From Microbulbifer bruguierae (GTDB taxonomy: Bacteria; Pseudomonadota; Gammaproteobacteria; Pseudomonadales; Cellvibrionaceae), in NCBI RefSeq assembly GCF_029869925.1, contig NZ_CP118605.1:1800001-1864000 (forward strand): a DNA stretch of 64,000 nucleotides. Direction: 5' to 3'. The notes under the pieces were generated by a model. It did no database searches, was not told where the DNA came from, and was given only the letters and a program-made list of their open reading frames with translations. The translations under genes and the position numbers were made by a program. Each line of letters begins with the position of its first letter. Positions within the stretch are counted from its first letter, which is position 1. Below, piece by piece: positions 44,179 through 54,813 of this stretch.

Positions 44179-46239
44179 GTGAAATTACGCCGGCAACTGG
44201 TGCTGTTGAGTCTCTGTACCCTGGCCCTGCCCTGGGCTGGCTGCCAGTACCTGCGCCAGGTGGATCAGGCCCTGAGCCAGGGACAGATGCAGATCCTGGA
44301 AGCCACCGGCAATGCCGTTGCCGCACGCCTCGCCAGCGCGCCGGAACTGATCGCCCCCAATGCCAACCGCAGCGGCCGCCCACCGGGCGCCCAGCTGTAC
44401 CTGAACCCGCTGCCTCAGGCCCCAATACTGAATGGCCTTGGCGAAGAGTGGCGCGCACTCGAATTATCCCCGCGCGTACTGCGGGATGAGCAGGGCAAAC
44501 CCCTGGCCCAGGTCACCCTCGGCAAACACGGCGACCAGATCTACCTATTGCTGACGGTCAAAGATCGCAGCGCCAGCTACCACGACCCTCGCAGCAGCGG
44601 TATCTCCAGCGGCGACACCGTGGAAATCCACACCGCTCTTCGGCAGTACACCCTACCCGTCGCCAGCCAGGGACCGGTGCGCGCCCTGTGGTACGACGCC
44701 CGTCGCGGTGACTACCAACGGGAGTTGCGACTGCGCGGGCGCTGGGCCGCCTCCCCCCACGGTTACCAGCTGGAATTCTCCCTGCCCTACGCGCTGACTG
44801 GAGGGGAGCTGGCGATCACCGTGCTTGACCGCAAACACAGCGACGGTGCCACGCCCGCGCGTCGCGCCAGCACCCTGCCCGCGGACAGCCGCCCCGGTGC
44901 ACTGGTGGAACCCCTGCCCGCATTGCAGCAGGAACTGGAACACTTTGCGCGCCCGGAACTGCAGCTGACGGTGGTGGACCAGGAGGGGTTCGTACTGGCC
45001 CGCGCCGGCAGCCGTTTTATCCGCGACGAATACGCCCCCGGAGCAACTGGCGAAAGCGACACCCGCCACTGGCTGATGCACTGGTTCTACCGCCAGATCC
45101 TCGCCGGCGAACCATTGCCACCATTGCCGCGGGACCAGTATCCAGAGTCCCTGATCCACAACCGGGAAACTGCCGGCCGGTGGTTTGATGCCCGGGAGAG
45201 TGGCGGCGATGACGAGCGCATCGGCGTCGTCAGCGTGCCGGTGGTCACCCGCGCCGACGATATTATCGAACGGCCGCTCCTGGGACGGGTCATCACCGCC
45301 CAGTCCGCCAGTGCGCTACAGTCCCTGACGGAATCCGCCGCCCGTCGCCTGTGGCTCACCACCGCCGGCGCCGCCGGCCTCGTACTGCTGTTGCTGCTGG
45401 GCTACGCCAGCTGGCTGTCCTGGCGCATTCGCCGTTTGCACCAGGCTGCGCGCAATGCGGTAGACGCCAGCGGTCGCCTGCGCGGTGATTTCCCACAACC
45501 CTGGGTCAAGGATGAGCTGGGTGCACTGAATCGCGCGTTCGCCAGCCTGCTGTCGGAGCTGGACCATTACCACCAATACCTGCGCAGCCTGGCCGGTAAA
45601 CTGTCCCACGAGCTGCGCACCCCACTGGCGGTCGTGCGCTCGTCACTGGACAACCTGAGTGCCGGTGAACTCGACAGCGACAGCCGCCGCTACGCCGAGC
45701 GGGCCGCCGACGGTGGCGCGCGCCTGTCATCCATTCTCAACGCACTGTCCGCCGCCACTCACCTGGAAGCCAGTATCAGCCAGGCGGAGCGGGAAGACTT
45801 TGATCTCGCCGATCTGCTAGAGGTGCTGACCCAGAGCTACGCCGACGCTCACCCCAGCCACCAGTTCCGGCTGCAGTGCCCGCAACCCCCACTCCCCTAC
45901 CACGGCGCCCCCGAGCTGCTGGCCCAGCTGCTGGACAAGCTGATCGACAATGCGGTGAGCTTTGCGCCGCTGGGCAGCGAGATTCAAGTTGTGGTATCGC
46001 CGAAGAAAAAGCACCTGCTGATTGCGGTGAGTAACGACGGCCCACCACTGCCGGACGGCTTCGGCCGGAAGCTGTTTGACTCACTGGTTTCCGTGCGCAA
46101 CGACGGCGGCAAGGCCGGTCACCTGGGACTGGGATTGCATATCGCGCGGCTGATCGCCGATTTCCACCAGGGAGAGTTGCGCGCCAAAAATCGCGACGAC
46201 GGCAAGGGCGTGACCTTTACTCTGCAGCTGCCCCACTGA
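44179..46239 (+). CDS. pdsS: Sensor histidine kinase, PdsS-like
   Basis: Inner-membrane kinase of 686 residues: an N-terminal membrane segment (about 7-22), a large periplasmic region (about 25-390) whose first part (80-210, APILNGLGEEWRALEL, SSGDTVEIH) resembles CBM9-like sugar-binding folds, a second membrane span (391-413), HAMP, and the kinase core: H-box GKLSHELRTPLAVVRSSL with His477, N-box DKLIDNAVSF, and GLGLHIARL. GTG at 44179 gives MKLRRQLVLLSLCTLALPWA, the expected family start; the frame is open further upstream but overlaps pdsR there. Matches the TIGR03785 type. In typical loci a class GN sortase and an LPXTG substrate are adjacent; neither is here. Confidence 0.86.
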   Translation: MKLRRQLVLLSLCTLALPWAGCQYLRQVDQALSQGQMQILEATGNAVAARLASAPELIAPNANRSGRPPGAQLYLNPLPQAPILNGLGEEWRALELSPRVLRDEQGKPLAQVTLGKHGDQIYLLLTVKDRSASYHDPRSSGISSGDTVEIHTALRQYTLPVASQGPVRALWYDARRGDYQRELRLRGRWAASPHGYQLEFSLPYALTGGELAITVLDRKHSDGATPARRASTLPADSRPGALVEPLPALQQELEHFARPELQLTVVDQEGFVLARAGSRFIRDEYAPGATGESDTRHWLMHWFYRQILAGEPLPPLPRDQYPESLIHNRETAGRWFDARESGGDDERIGVVSVPVVTRADDIIERPLLGRVITAQSASALQSLTESAARRLWLTTAGAAGLVLLLLLGYASWLSWRIRRLHQAARNAVDASGRLRGDFPQPWVKDELGALNRAFASLLSELDHYHQYLRSLAGKLSHELRTPLAVVRSSLDNLSAGELDSDSRRYAERAADGGARLSSILNALSAATHLEASISQAEREDFDLADLLEVLTQSYADAHPSHQFRLQCPQPPLPYHGAPELLAQLLDKLIDNAVSFAPLGSEIQVVVSPKKKHLLIAVSNDGPPLPDGFGRKLFDSLVSVRNDGGKAGHLGLGLHIARLIADFHQGELRAKNRDDGKGVTFTLQLPH

Positions 46240-46300
46240 CCACACCGTGGAATCCGGTCCAGCACAAGTCGAACCAGTCACAAACAGCCGAGTGCTGCGG

Positions 46301-46328
46301 TTGACAAACAACCAATGCTGGGGATAAT
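46301..46328 (+). promoter_or_regulatory. Sigma-70 promoter of rpsT
   Basis: A perfect TTGACA and GATAAT (five of six) are separated by 16 bases, about 65 bases before the rpsT start. The position and near-consensus elements fit a strongly expressed ribosomal protein gene. Confidence 0.85.
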
Positions 46329-46393
46329 GTCGCGTCCCAAACGGGCCCCCGGCCCGATGTTCGAGTTTTATTGATTCCAGACAGGAGCAACCG

Positions 46394-46660
46394 GTGGCCA
46401 ACTCACCTCAAGCGAAGAAACGCGCGCGCCAGAACGAAAAGCGCCGCAATCACAACGCCAGTCTGCGCTCCATGGTGCGTACCTACATCAAAAAGGTAGT
46501 TGCGGCCATCGATGCAGGTGACGCAGAAAAAGCCAAAACCGCTTACGCGGCTGCCGTGCCGGTTATCGACCGCATGGCTGACAAGGGCATCATTCACAAG
46601 AATAAGGCCGCTCGCCACAAGAGCCGCCTGAACGCCCAGATCAAGAAGCTGGCTGCCTGA
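46394..46660 (+). CDS. rpsT: 30S ribosomal protein S20
   Basis: Primary 16S rRNA binding protein of the small subunit. 88 residues, starting [20 protein letters not shown] after the initiator, with the usual [18 protein letters not shown] end. The start codon is GTG with an AGGAG site; non-ATG starts are typical for this gene and part of its low-initiation autocontrol in E. coli. Monocistronic between a strong promoter and a terminator. Confidence 0.98.
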   Translation: MANSPQAKKRARQNEKRRNHNASLRSMVRTYIKKVVAAIDAGDAEKAKTAYAAAVPVIDRMADKGIIHKNKAARHKSRLNAQIKKLAA

Positions 46661-46680
46661 GCCGCCACTTCCTGAGCACA

Positions 46681-46707
46681 AAAAACCCCGCTGATGCGGG
46701 GTTTTTT
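46681..46707 (+). terminator. Rho-independent terminator of rpsT
   Basis: AAAAACCCCGC and GCGGGGTTTTT form an 11-bp stem with loop TGAT and a T tail, 20 bases after the rpsT stop. The A/T symmetry would also serve the minus strand gene proB. Confidence 0.92.
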
Positions 46708-46809
46708 ATTGCCTGAACAAAACCATCCAATACCTGACGCGAAGGCCGACGCCAAAACCTCAACACCGGTTAACGCCCAGCGAGCCCCTACAAACCCAAA
46801 CTACATCAC

Positions 46810-47943
46810 TTAGAGCAGAATCAGATTGTCGCGATGGATCAGCTCGTCGTCGTCCCGGTAGCCCAACAGATCCAGAATCCGATCCGAAGGCTGGCCACAG
46901 ATTTTCTTCGCCTCACCACTGTCATAGTTCACCAGGCCGCGCGCAATCTCCACCCCATCGACCCCCACACAACTCACCAGCTCGCCGCGATGAAAGCGGC
47001 CGCTGACACCTGTAACCCCCACCGGCAGCAGACTCTTGCCCTGCGCTCGCAGAGCCCGTTCAGCGCCCGCGTCCAGCTGCAACTGTCCACGCACCTGTAA
47101 CTGCCCCGCCAGCCAGCGCTTGCGCGCGGTCAGGGGATCCGCTTCCGGCAACAGCAGAGTGCCCAATTCTTCGCCCGCGGCGACCCGCTCGATGACACCG
47201 TCGATACTACCGCCGACAATCACCGTACGCGCACCGGAACGCGCCGCCAACTGGGCCGCGCGCACCTTGGTGGCCATGCCGCCGCGCCCCAGCCCACTGC
47301 GGGAATCACCGGCCATGGCCACCAGCCGCGGATCCGCAGCAACCGCCTCGCGCACCAGTTCGGCGGCAGGATTGTCGCGGGGATCTTCAGTAAACAATCC
47401 ATCGGCATCGGTGAGGATCAACAACACATCCGCCTCCACCAGGTTCGCCACCAGCGCCCCCAGGGTGTCGTTGTCACCGAAACGGATCTCGTCGGTCACC
47501 ACTGTGTCGTTTTCATTGATGATGGGCACCGCCCCCAGGGCCAGCAGCGTCTTCAGTGTGCTGCGGGCATTCAGGTAACGCGTGCGATTGGAGAGATCGT
47601 CGTGATCCAGCAGGATCTGCGCGGTGCGGCAGTCGTACTGACCGAAGGCCTGTTCGTACACCTGCACCAGATGGCTCTGGCCGACGGCGGCGGCAGCCTG
47701 CAACTGATGAATCGACTCCGGGCGCTTGCGCCACCCCAGACGATCCATCCCCGCCGCCACCGCACCGGAGGAAACCAGTAGCACTTCAATACCCTGGCGA
47801 CGCAGGGCAGCCATCTGCCCCGCCCAGTTGTGGATGGCCGCGCGGTTTACCCCACGGCCATTATCGGTCAACAGTGCACTGCCAATTTTTACGACCCAGC
47901 GCTTGCGACCGGTGAGCTGCTGACGTGCCGAGCTGAAATCCAT
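46810..47943 (-). CDS. proB: Glutamate 5-kinase
   Basis: First enzyme of proline synthesis; phosphorylates glutamate and is feedback-inhibited by proline. 377 residues: amino-acid kinase domain (about 1-260; [54 protein letters not shown]) and a C-terminal PUA domain (about 280-365, [17 protein letters not shown]). GAGGAAAAA precedes the ATG. Lies 56 bases after obgE on the same strand, as in Pseudomonas. Confidence 0.97.
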   Translation of the reverse strand: MDFSSARQQLTGRKRWVVKIGSALLTDNGRGVNRAAIHNWAGQMAALRRQGIEVLLVSSGAVAAGMDRLGWRKRPESIHQLQAAAAVGQSHLVQVYEQAFGQYDCRTAQILLDHDDLSNRTRYLNARSTLKTLLALGAVPIINENDTVVTDEIRFGDNDTLGALVANLVEADVLLILTDADGLFTEDPRDNPAAELVREAVAADPRLVAMAGDSRSGLGRGGMATKVRAAQLAARSGARTVIVGGSIDGVIERVAAGEELGTLLLPEADPLTARKRWLAGQLQVRGQLQLDAGAERALRAQGKSLLPVGVTGVSGRFHRGELVSCVGVDGVEIARGLVNYDSGEAKKICGQPSDRILDLLGYRDDDELIHRDNLILL

Positions 47944-47999
47944 TTTTTCCTCGATTCAGAAGGCGCCCTGCAGGATATTCCACTGCAGGGGTAGAAAAA

Positions 48000-49232
<1,233 letters not shown>

Positions 49233-49260
49233 TCAGTGTAATTTGCGGCAGATCAATACA

Positions 49261-49288
49261 AAAAAGCCCCGCAAATGCGGGGCTTTTT
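49261..49288. terminator. Terminator between rpmA and obgE
   Basis: AAAAAGCCCCGC and GCGGGGCTTTTT form a perfect 12-bp stem with a 4-base loop, 19 bases after the rpmA stop. It ends the rplU-rpmA transcript, so obgE-proB need another promoter or partial read-through. Confidence 0.92.
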
Positions 49289-49306
49289 ATCGGGCGTTGT
49301 GACCGC

Positions 49307-49564
49307 TTAGGCTGTTTCGATGGAAACAAACTTACGGTTGTTGGCGCCTTTCACCTCAAACTTCACTACGCCATCAGCGGTAGCGAACAGGGTGTGATCT
49401 TTGCCCATACCAACGTTTACACCAGCGTGGAACTTGGTGCCACGCTGACGAACGATGATGCTGCCTGCGGAGACAGCCTGACCGCCAAAGCGCTTAACGC
49501 CCAGGCGTTTACTTTCGGAATCGCGACCATTGCGCGTACTACCGCCAGCTTTCTTGTGTGCCAT
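49307..49564 (-). CDS. rpmA: 50S ribosomal protein L27
   Basis: 85-residue large-subunit protein near the peptidyl transferase centre. Begins [20 protein letters not shown] after Met, the exact family start, and ends [14 protein letters not shown] precedes the ATG. Cotranscribed with rplU, 31 bases upstream. Confidence 0.98.
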   Translation of the reverse strand: MAHKKAGGSTRNGRDSESKRLGVKRFGGQAVSAGSIIVRQRGTKFHAGVNVGMGKDHTLFATADGVVKFEVKGANNRKFVSIETA

Positions 49565-49595
49565 GAGTAGTTACTCCTCTTCTGTTACCTGGTGA

Positions 49596-49907
49596 TTAGC
49601 CTTTGATGCCAGTGATTTTAACTTCGGTGTACCACTGACGGTGGCCCTGACGCTTCATGGAGTGCTTACGACGACGGAACTTGATGATACGCACCTTTTC
49701 GCCGCGGCCGTGGCTCAGCACTTCTGCAGTCACCTTGGCACCTTCCACTACCGGCGCACCGATGTTGATGGTGTCACCGTCAACTACCATCAGAACCTTG
49801 TCAAAATCGACAGATTCGCCGGTAGCCACTTCAATTTTTTCCAGGCGCAGAACTTCGCCTTCTTCTACACGGTGCTGTTTACCACCGCTTTCAATAACAG
49901 CGTACAT
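49596..49907 (-). CDS. rplU: 50S ribosomal protein L21
   Basis: 103-residue large-subunit protein, same length as in E. coli. Starts [20 protein letters not shown] and contains [19 protein letters not shown] and the end [14 protein letters not shown] at 49907 follows GGAGC; the frame stays open 40 codons upstream but that part is leader. A likely promoter at 50063-50091 implies a leader of about 150 bases. Confidence 0.98.
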   Translation of the reverse strand: MYAVIESGGKQHRVEEGEVLRLEKIEVATGESVDFDKVLMVVDGDTINIGAPVVEGAKVTAEVLSHGRGEKVRIIKFRRRKHSMKRQGHRQWYTEVKITGIKG

Positions 49908-50062
49908 ATTTCTATGCTCCAAAATGGACGACACGAAGCAGCGGCAGGGTCTACATTGTGACCGCTGAGCCAGCATTTTGGGAGCTTGCGCCGTGTTGTT
50001 AAAACTACTTCCCGACTCTGGGACCATCCTCAGAAGGCGGGCCCGGATCGAACGGGGCGCAG

Positions 50063-50092
50063 ATTCTAATCAATTCGGCCGATTGATACAAT
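50063..50092. promoter_or_regulatory. Overlapping divergent promoters rplU-rpmA / ispB
   Basis: On the minus strand TTGTAT, 17 bases, TAGAAT points to rplU. On the plus strand the same segment reads TTCTAA, 17 bases, TACAAT toward ispB. The two overlap almost fully around the dyad ATCAAT(T)CGGCCGATTGAT. The -10 elements are good, the -35 elements weak. Confidence 0.5.
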
Positions 50093-50199
50093 AGTGCGTT
50101 TTTCGGGCAGGCGGTCCCACTTGATGCCTTTCCGCCCGCAGCCAAAACCGCTAGTCTTGCCGCCCTGAGAGAAAATGAGCGCACTATAAGGAACCCAGC

Positions 50200-51162
50200 A
50201 TGCTACCTTTCCACCGGGTAGCCGCCGACGATTTTGCGGCGGTCAATCAGCAAATCATCGACCAACTGCACTCCGACGTTCCCCTGGTGGAGAACATTGG
50301 CCACTATCTGGTAGAGGCCGGCGGCAAACGGCTGCGCCCACTGCTGGTCCTGCTCTGCGCCCGTGCGGCAAGCTACCAGGGCAGCGATCACATTACCCTA
50401 GCCGCCATTATCGAGTTCATTCATACCGCCACCCTGTTGCACGATGACGTGGTGGACACGTCCGATATGCGCCGCGGCCGTATTACCGCCAACGCCCAGT
50501 GGGGCAACGCACCGGCGGTACTGGTGGGCGATTTCCTGTATTCCCGCGCGTTCCAGATGATGGTGGCACTGAAGGACATGGACATCATGGCGATCCTGTC
50601 TGACACCACCAACACCATCGCCGAGGGCGAGGTGCAGCAGCTGGTGAACGCCGGTGATCCCGCGGTGACAGAAGCCAATTACCTGAGCGTTATCCACAAG
50701 AAGACCGGCGCTCTATTCGAAGCGGCCTGTGAGACCGCAGCCGTTCTCGCCGGTTGCAACGCGGAACAACGGGAATCCCTGAAACTTTACGGCCGCCACC
50801 TGGGTTCAGCCTTCCAGCTGGTGGACGATGCTCTGGATTACCGCGGTAATTCGGAAGAGCTCGGCAAGAATGTCGGTGATGACCTTGCGGAAGGCAAACC
50901 CACACTGCCGCTGATTTACACCATGGCCAATGGCACCGACGATCAGGCGGCGCTGGTGCGGGAGGCGATCGAGAAGAAGTCTGCGGACAAGCTCACTGAG
51001 ATTGTTGCCGCGATCGAGGCCTGTGGCGCACTGGACTATACACTTGACCGCGCCAGTAAAGAGGTCGAGCTGGCGCTTGAGAAACTGGAGTTTTTGCCGG
51101 AAGGTGAATACAAGACTGCGCTTCGGCAGTTGGCGGAATTTTCGATTCAGCGGACAGTTTGA
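50200..51162 (+). CDS. ispB: Polyprenyl (octaprenyl) diphosphate synthase
   Basis: Trans-prenyltransferase that builds the ubiquinone side chain from FPP and IPP. 320 residues with the first Asp-rich motif LLHDDVVDTSDMRRG (about 84-98), GKRLRPLLVLL, and the second motif LVDDALDYRG (about 207-216). The small residues before the first motif fit a long-chain enzyme, but chain length (C40, C45) cannot be fixed from sequence. Divergent from rplU as in Pseudomonas and E. coli. Confidence 0.95.
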   Translation: MLPFHRVAADDFAAVNQQIIDQLHSDVPLVENIGHYLVEAGGKRLRPLLVLLCARAASYQGSDHITLAAIIEFIHTATLLHDDVVDTSDMRRGRITANAQWGNAPAVLVGDFLYSRAFQMMVALKDMDIMAILSDTTNTIAEGEVQQLVNAGDPAVTEANYLSVIHKKTGALFEAACETAAVLAGCNAEQRESLKLYGRHLGSAFQLVDDALDYRGNSEELGKNVGDDLAEGKPTLPLIYTMANGTDDQAALVREAIEKKSADKLTEIVAAIEACGALDYTLDRASKEVELALEKLEFLPEGEYKTALRQLAEFSIQRTV

Positions 51163-51164
51163 TC

Positions 51165-51199
51165 AATAAATTAACCCGGCTTCGCCGGGTTAATTTATT
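51165..51199 (+). terminator. Terminator of ispB
   Basis: A perfect 16-bp inverted repeat (AATAAATTAACCCGGC and its complement) with a 3-base loop begins 3 bases after the ispB stop and ends in an A/T-rich tail. Confidence 0.88.
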
Positions 51200-51220
51200 T
51201 TGGGGGTTCTGAAGCAGGCT

Positions 51221-51331
51221 CGGTGGCGGCGCGGCGCCGGGGGCGGGTTTTCAGGACCGCTGTGGATACGTCCCTGTACGCTGCGTCGGCAACATCCCTG
51301 TTGCCGACGCTCCTGAAAACCCGCCCCCGGC
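51221..51331 (+). repeat. Cloverleaf intergenic repeat, copy C
   Basis: Perfect 21-bp outer arms at 51236-51256 (GCCGGGGGCGGGTTTTCAGG and one more base) and 51311-51331. Inside is a perfect 12-bp hairpin (51283-51294 with 51299-51310, tip ACATCCCTGT) and a weaker one around TACGTCCCTGTACG. CGGTGGCGGC at 51221 is shared with copy B at the same distance. It sits just after the ispB terminator. Confidence 0.82.
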
Positions 51332-51417
51332 ACCCCGCCTTAGCATTGAAGATTTGAGCATCGCCTACAAAAAGGAAAATTATAATCCGCAAGAGTGATC
51401 CGACACTCCTGGCATCG

Positions 51418-52167
51418 TTAAAGAACAACCCACATTAGGCCGAGCAACAAAGGAACGGCGAGCAAAACTGTCACCCTCCACGAAAAGACATAACTCTCAA
51501 TAGCACCAGAGGATTCCAGCTCCGCATCAAGCTCAGAGAGCAGTGCACGAGCATACACGGGTGCATCGGGCCCCCACATGCTTAAACTGGGTATAGGCGC
51601 CTTACCGAACTTCAGTTGAAATGCAATTTCTCGTTCCGATAGGTTTCTATTTGTGCTTTCACGCGCCCGCCCTGCCACAAAGCGCCCTTCTATCTCCTGT
51701 GAAGAATTCGAGATCAGGATAATCTTCCCGCTATCCGCCAAGCGCTGTATCGCGCTGCGCAACACCTCCCCGCCATAGCCGTAGAGCTGCCGTTCGGAGT
51801 AAAGCCACACGCGGTCCAATCGAAGCAGGAAAAAGCCCACAATCGCAGCCACAAACAAGAAGAAGATTTCATCAAATTCTGCGCGGCGAAATACCTGAGA
51901 GGTCGCTATCAACGCAATCTGGATGCGCACCAGATCCACAGATACCGAAAAAATTCGACGCCGCCGAAAGGATGCTGCCATCCATAGACTGATGCCCAGC
52001 ATAATGATCACGAGCAGAGTTTGTCCGTCGAGACCATCCACGAGTTCGCCAAAGCCCGGTATAAACAACCAAGCTAAAACAAGCGCGAAAAAACCGACAA
52101 ACAAAACAACCGGAAGAAACAGCACAAAGCGGATCGAATTCATAGTTATTCTCGTGAACAGGCTCAT
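51418..52167 (-). CDS. Unrecognised membrane protein
   Basis: 249 residues of no family I recognise. Four hydrophobic segments are visible: about 12-37 (FVLFLPVVLFVGFFALVLAW), 48-66, 98-116 (IFFLFVAAIVGFFLLRL) and 228-248. Between the third and fourth is a soluble region of about 110 residues (residues 117-227) with GEVLRSAIQRLADSGKIILI and ESTNRNLSEREIAFQLK. It is more AT-rich than its neighbours and stands alone between the ispB repeat and manB. An ATG eight codons downstream is another possible start. Gene status is supported by length, hydrophobic pattern and lack of a better frame. Confidence 0.65.
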   Translation of the reverse strand: MSLFTRITMNSIRFVLFLPVVLFVGFFALVLAWLFIPGFGELVDGLDGQTLLVIIMLGISLWMAASFRRRRIFSVSVDLVRIQIALIATSQVFRRAEFDEIFFLFVAAIVGFFLLRLDRVWLYSERQLYGYGGEVLRSAIQRLADSGKIILISNSSQEIEGRFVAGRARESTNRNLSEREIAFQLKFGKAPIPSLSMWGPDAPVYARALLSELDAELESSGAIESYVFSWRVTVLLAVPLLLGLMWVVL

Positions 52168-52362
52168 ACCCGAGGATAAACGACGAGAATGAATCTGACG
52201 ACAGAGAAATCGGAATTGTTACAAAACTTTCAGGCTGTGCCCGATAGAGGCGCAAAGAAGGGAAAACGGCGGAAAGGCGACAGGATTTAAAAACGGAATT
52301 AGCAAAAGAAAGGAATGCAGCAGGAAAACGGTGGGCGGAAATACCCGCCCACCGGATCAATA

Positions 52363-53712
52363 TCAGCCTTGAATCAGGCCGAGCAGTTCTTCGGTCTTGG
52401 CCTTCATCAGCGCCTCATCCCCGCGGGACTCGACATTGAGACGTACAACCGGTTCGGTATTGGACATGCGCAGATTGAATCGCCACTCGTCGAAGGCAAC
52501 GCTCAGACCATCCACATGCTCAACACTATTGGCATCCGGCCCGTACTTGTCTTCCGCAGCTTTCAGCAACGCTTTCGGATCCGCCACCTTGGAATTGATC
52601 TCGCCACTGCACGGGAATGCCTTCATACGCTCGCCCACGAGCTGTGAAAGGGATTTTCCGGAGCGGCTTACCAGCTCGGCGACCAGTAGCCACGGGATCA
52701 TGCCGCTATCGCAATAGGCGAAATCGCGGAAGTAATGGTGCGCGCTCATTTCGCCACCGTAAATGGCATCTTCCTTGCGCATACGCTCTTTGATGAAGGC
52801 GTGGCCAGTTTTACTCTCCACCGGCTCACCGCCGGCGCCGCGCACGATGTCTTCGGTATTCCAGGTCAGGCGAGGATCGTGTACCACTTTGGCTCCCGGG
52901 GCTTTGACCAGGAAAGCTTCCGCCAGCAGGCCGACCACGTAATAACCCTCAATAAACTCACCATTTTCATCGAAGAAGAAACAGCGATCGAAATCACCGT
53001 CCCAGGCGATACCGAAATCCGCACCGCTTTCGCGCACCGCTGCTGCCGTGGACTCGCGGTTCTCCGGCAGGATGGGGTTGGGGATACCGTTGGGGAAATT
53101 GCCATCGGGCTCGTGGTTTACGCGCACGAATTCAAACGGCAGGCTCGGCGCCAGGGCGTCAACCACGGCACCAGCACCGCCATTACCAGCGTTGACGACC
53201 AGCTTCAGAGGCTTGAGCTCGGCGGTGTCCACATAGCCCAGCAGGTGTTTTACGAAATCATCGCGGTGGGCGAAGGTGTGCAGTTCACCGCGCTCTTCCA
53301 CCGCGGCAAAATTATTTTCTTCCGCAAGGCGTTTGATATCCAGCAGACCGGTATCGCCGCTGATCGGACGGGAGCCCTGGCGGACAAACTTCATGCCGTT
53401 GTAATCCATCGGATTGTGGCTGGCGGTCACACAGATGCCGCCATCGAAGTCCCCGTGGAAGGTGGAAAAATAGATCTCTTCCGTGCCGCACTCACCGATG
53501 TGATACACATCGGCGCCGGCATCGCGCAGGCCGTTTGCCAGTGCGTCGGTCAGCTCGCCACTGGTAAGGCGGATATCGTGGCCGACGACCACACGGCGCG
53601 CGCCGAGGAACTGGGCAAAGGCGCGACCTACACGGTAGGCGACCTCAGTGTTCAGCTCATCAGGCACGCGGCCGCGCAGATCGTAGGCTTTAAAACAGGT
53701 TAATTCAGTCAT
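52363..53712 (-). CDS. manB: Phosphomannomutase (CpsG/ManB type)
   Basis: Converts mannose-6-phosphate to mannose-1-phosphate for GDP-mannose. 449 residues: catalytic serine Ser98 in [13 protein letters not shown], metal loop DGDFDR (238-243), sugar-binding loop [12 protein letters not shown], phosphate loop [14 protein letters not shown]. The length and [11 protein letters not shown] loop fit the CpsG group; some phosphoglucomutase activity is possible. Its start overlaps the galU stop by 8 bases, so UDP-glucose and GDP-mannose precursor genes are coupled. manC is 6 kb away. Confidence 0.92.
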   Translation of the reverse strand: MTELTCFKAYDLRGRVPDELNTEVAYRVGRAFAQFLGARRVVVGHDIRLTSGELTDALANGLRDAGADVYHIGECGTEEIYFSTFHGDFDGGICVTASHNPMDYNGMKFVRQGSRPISGDTGLLDIKRLAEENNFAAVEERGELHTFAHRDDFVKHLLGYVDTAELKPLKLVVNAGNGGAGAVVDALAPSLPFEFVRVNHEPDGNFPNGIPNPILPENRESTAAAVRESGADFGIAWDGDFDRCFFFDENGEFIEGYYVVGLLAEAFLVKAPGAKVVHDPRLTWNTEDIVRGAGGEPVESKTGHAFIKERMRKEDAIYGGEMSAHHYFRDFAYCDSGMIPWLLVAELVSRSGKSLSQLVGERMKAFPCSGEINSKVADPKALLKAAEDKYGPDANSVEHVDGLSVAFDEWRFNLRMSNTEPVVRLNVESRGDEALMKAKTEELLGLIQG

Positions 53713-54550
53713 CTGAATCTTTTTCCCCCGGAAGATAGATAGTTTTATAAACGTGATTAGTGGCTTCTACAAAGCCGTCCACCGAACCGCAGTCGAAACG
53801 GCGCCCCTGAAAGCGATATGCGAGCACGCAACCCTTCTGGGCCTGGGCGAGCAGCGCATCGGTAATCTGCACCTCGCCATTTTTCCCCGGCGGGGTATGG
53901 CGGATCAGGTCAAAAATATCCGGCGTCAGGATATAGCGGCCAATAATGGCCATGTTGCTGGGAGCTTCCTCGGTCGCCGGCTTTTCCACCATATCCGTAA
54001 CCTGATACAGGCCGGGTTTGATTTCATTGCCGGCGATAACGCCGAACTTGTGAATCTGGTCCCGCGGCACTTCCTCTACCGCGACGATACTGCAGCGGAA
54101 CTGGTTGTACAGTTGCACCATCTGCCCCAGTACCCCGGGGCCGTCGTTCAGACAGAGATCATCTGCAAGCACCACGCCAAATGGCTCGTCGCCCACCAAT
54201 CGCTGCCCCTGCAGGATGGCGTCCCCCAGCCCGCGCATCTCTCCCTGGCGGGTGTAGGAAAAACTGGCGCGGTCAATCACGTTGCGCACACTGTCCAGAT
54301 AACGCTCTTTGCCGGTACCGGCAATCTGGTGTTCCAGCTCGAAATTGGTATCAAAATGGTCTTCGATCGCGCGCTTGCCGCGACCGGTGACAAAGCCGAT
54401 CTCTACGAGGCCGGCGTCGATAGCCTCCTCAACCCCATACTGCACCAATGGTTTGTTGACCAGCGGCAGCATCTCCTTTGGCATGGCCTTGGTTGCCGGC
54501 AGAAAGCGGGTCCCGTACCCTGCCACCGGAAAAAGACACTTTTTCAGCAT
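53705..54550 (-). CDS. galU: UTP-glucose-1-phosphate uridylyltransferase
   Basis: Makes UDP-glucose for lipopolysaccharide and exopolysaccharide. 281 residues starting [20 protein letters not shown], with nucleotide loop [48 protein letters not shown] and the C-terminal [17 protein letters not shown]. First gene of galU-manB. A 9-bp hairpin (54574-54597) lies in its leader. Confidence 0.96.
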   Translation of the reverse strand: MLKKCLFPVAGYGTRFLPATKAMPKEMLPLVNKPLVQYGVEEAIDAGLVEIGFVTGRGKRAIEDHFDTNFELEHQIAGTGKERYLDSVRNVIDRASFSYTRQGEMRGLGDAILQGQRLVGDEPFGVVLADDLCLNDGPGVLGQMVQLYNQFRCSIVAVEEVPRDQIHKFGVIAGNEIKPGLYQVTDMVEKPATEEAPSNMAIIGRYILTPDIFDLIRHTPPGKNGEVQITDALLAQAQKGCVLAYRFQGRRFDCGSVDGFVEATNHVYKTIYLPGEKDSDD

Positions 54551-54813
54551 TGCGCGCCCTTATTGGAATACCCACCCGGCACGGCCCTGTGCCGGGTTTG
54601 CGAAAGTTATCACAAATTTAAGACAAGAATCAGCCTGCCTCCTCTGGCCCTCAATCACAGTACAGGGCTAACTGCCACATTAGACTAATGGTGCGCGGTC
54701 AAGGGTTAATTGAGACATTTCCGGTCACAAAAAGGAGGATGACTGACTGGACAAGACATCCCCAGCCCTTAGAATGCCGGCTCGAGTAAAGAATGCCCAA
54801 AATCGGGGACCAA
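54551..54813. other. Divergent intergenic region galU / fabA
   Basis: 263 bases. Next to galU is the hairpin ACCCGGCAC/GTGCCGGGT at 54574-54597 without a T run. Toward fabA is the promoter at 54748-54775. I see no fatty-acid regulator operator that I can name. Confidence 0.45.
54748..54775 (+). promoter_or_regulatory. Sigma-70 promoter of fabA-fabB
   Basis: TGGACA (five of six), 16 bases, TAGAAT (five of six). Transcription would start near 54782, only about 11 bases before the first possible ATG (54793) but 32 before the second (54814), which supports the latter as the fabA start. Confidence 0.65.
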
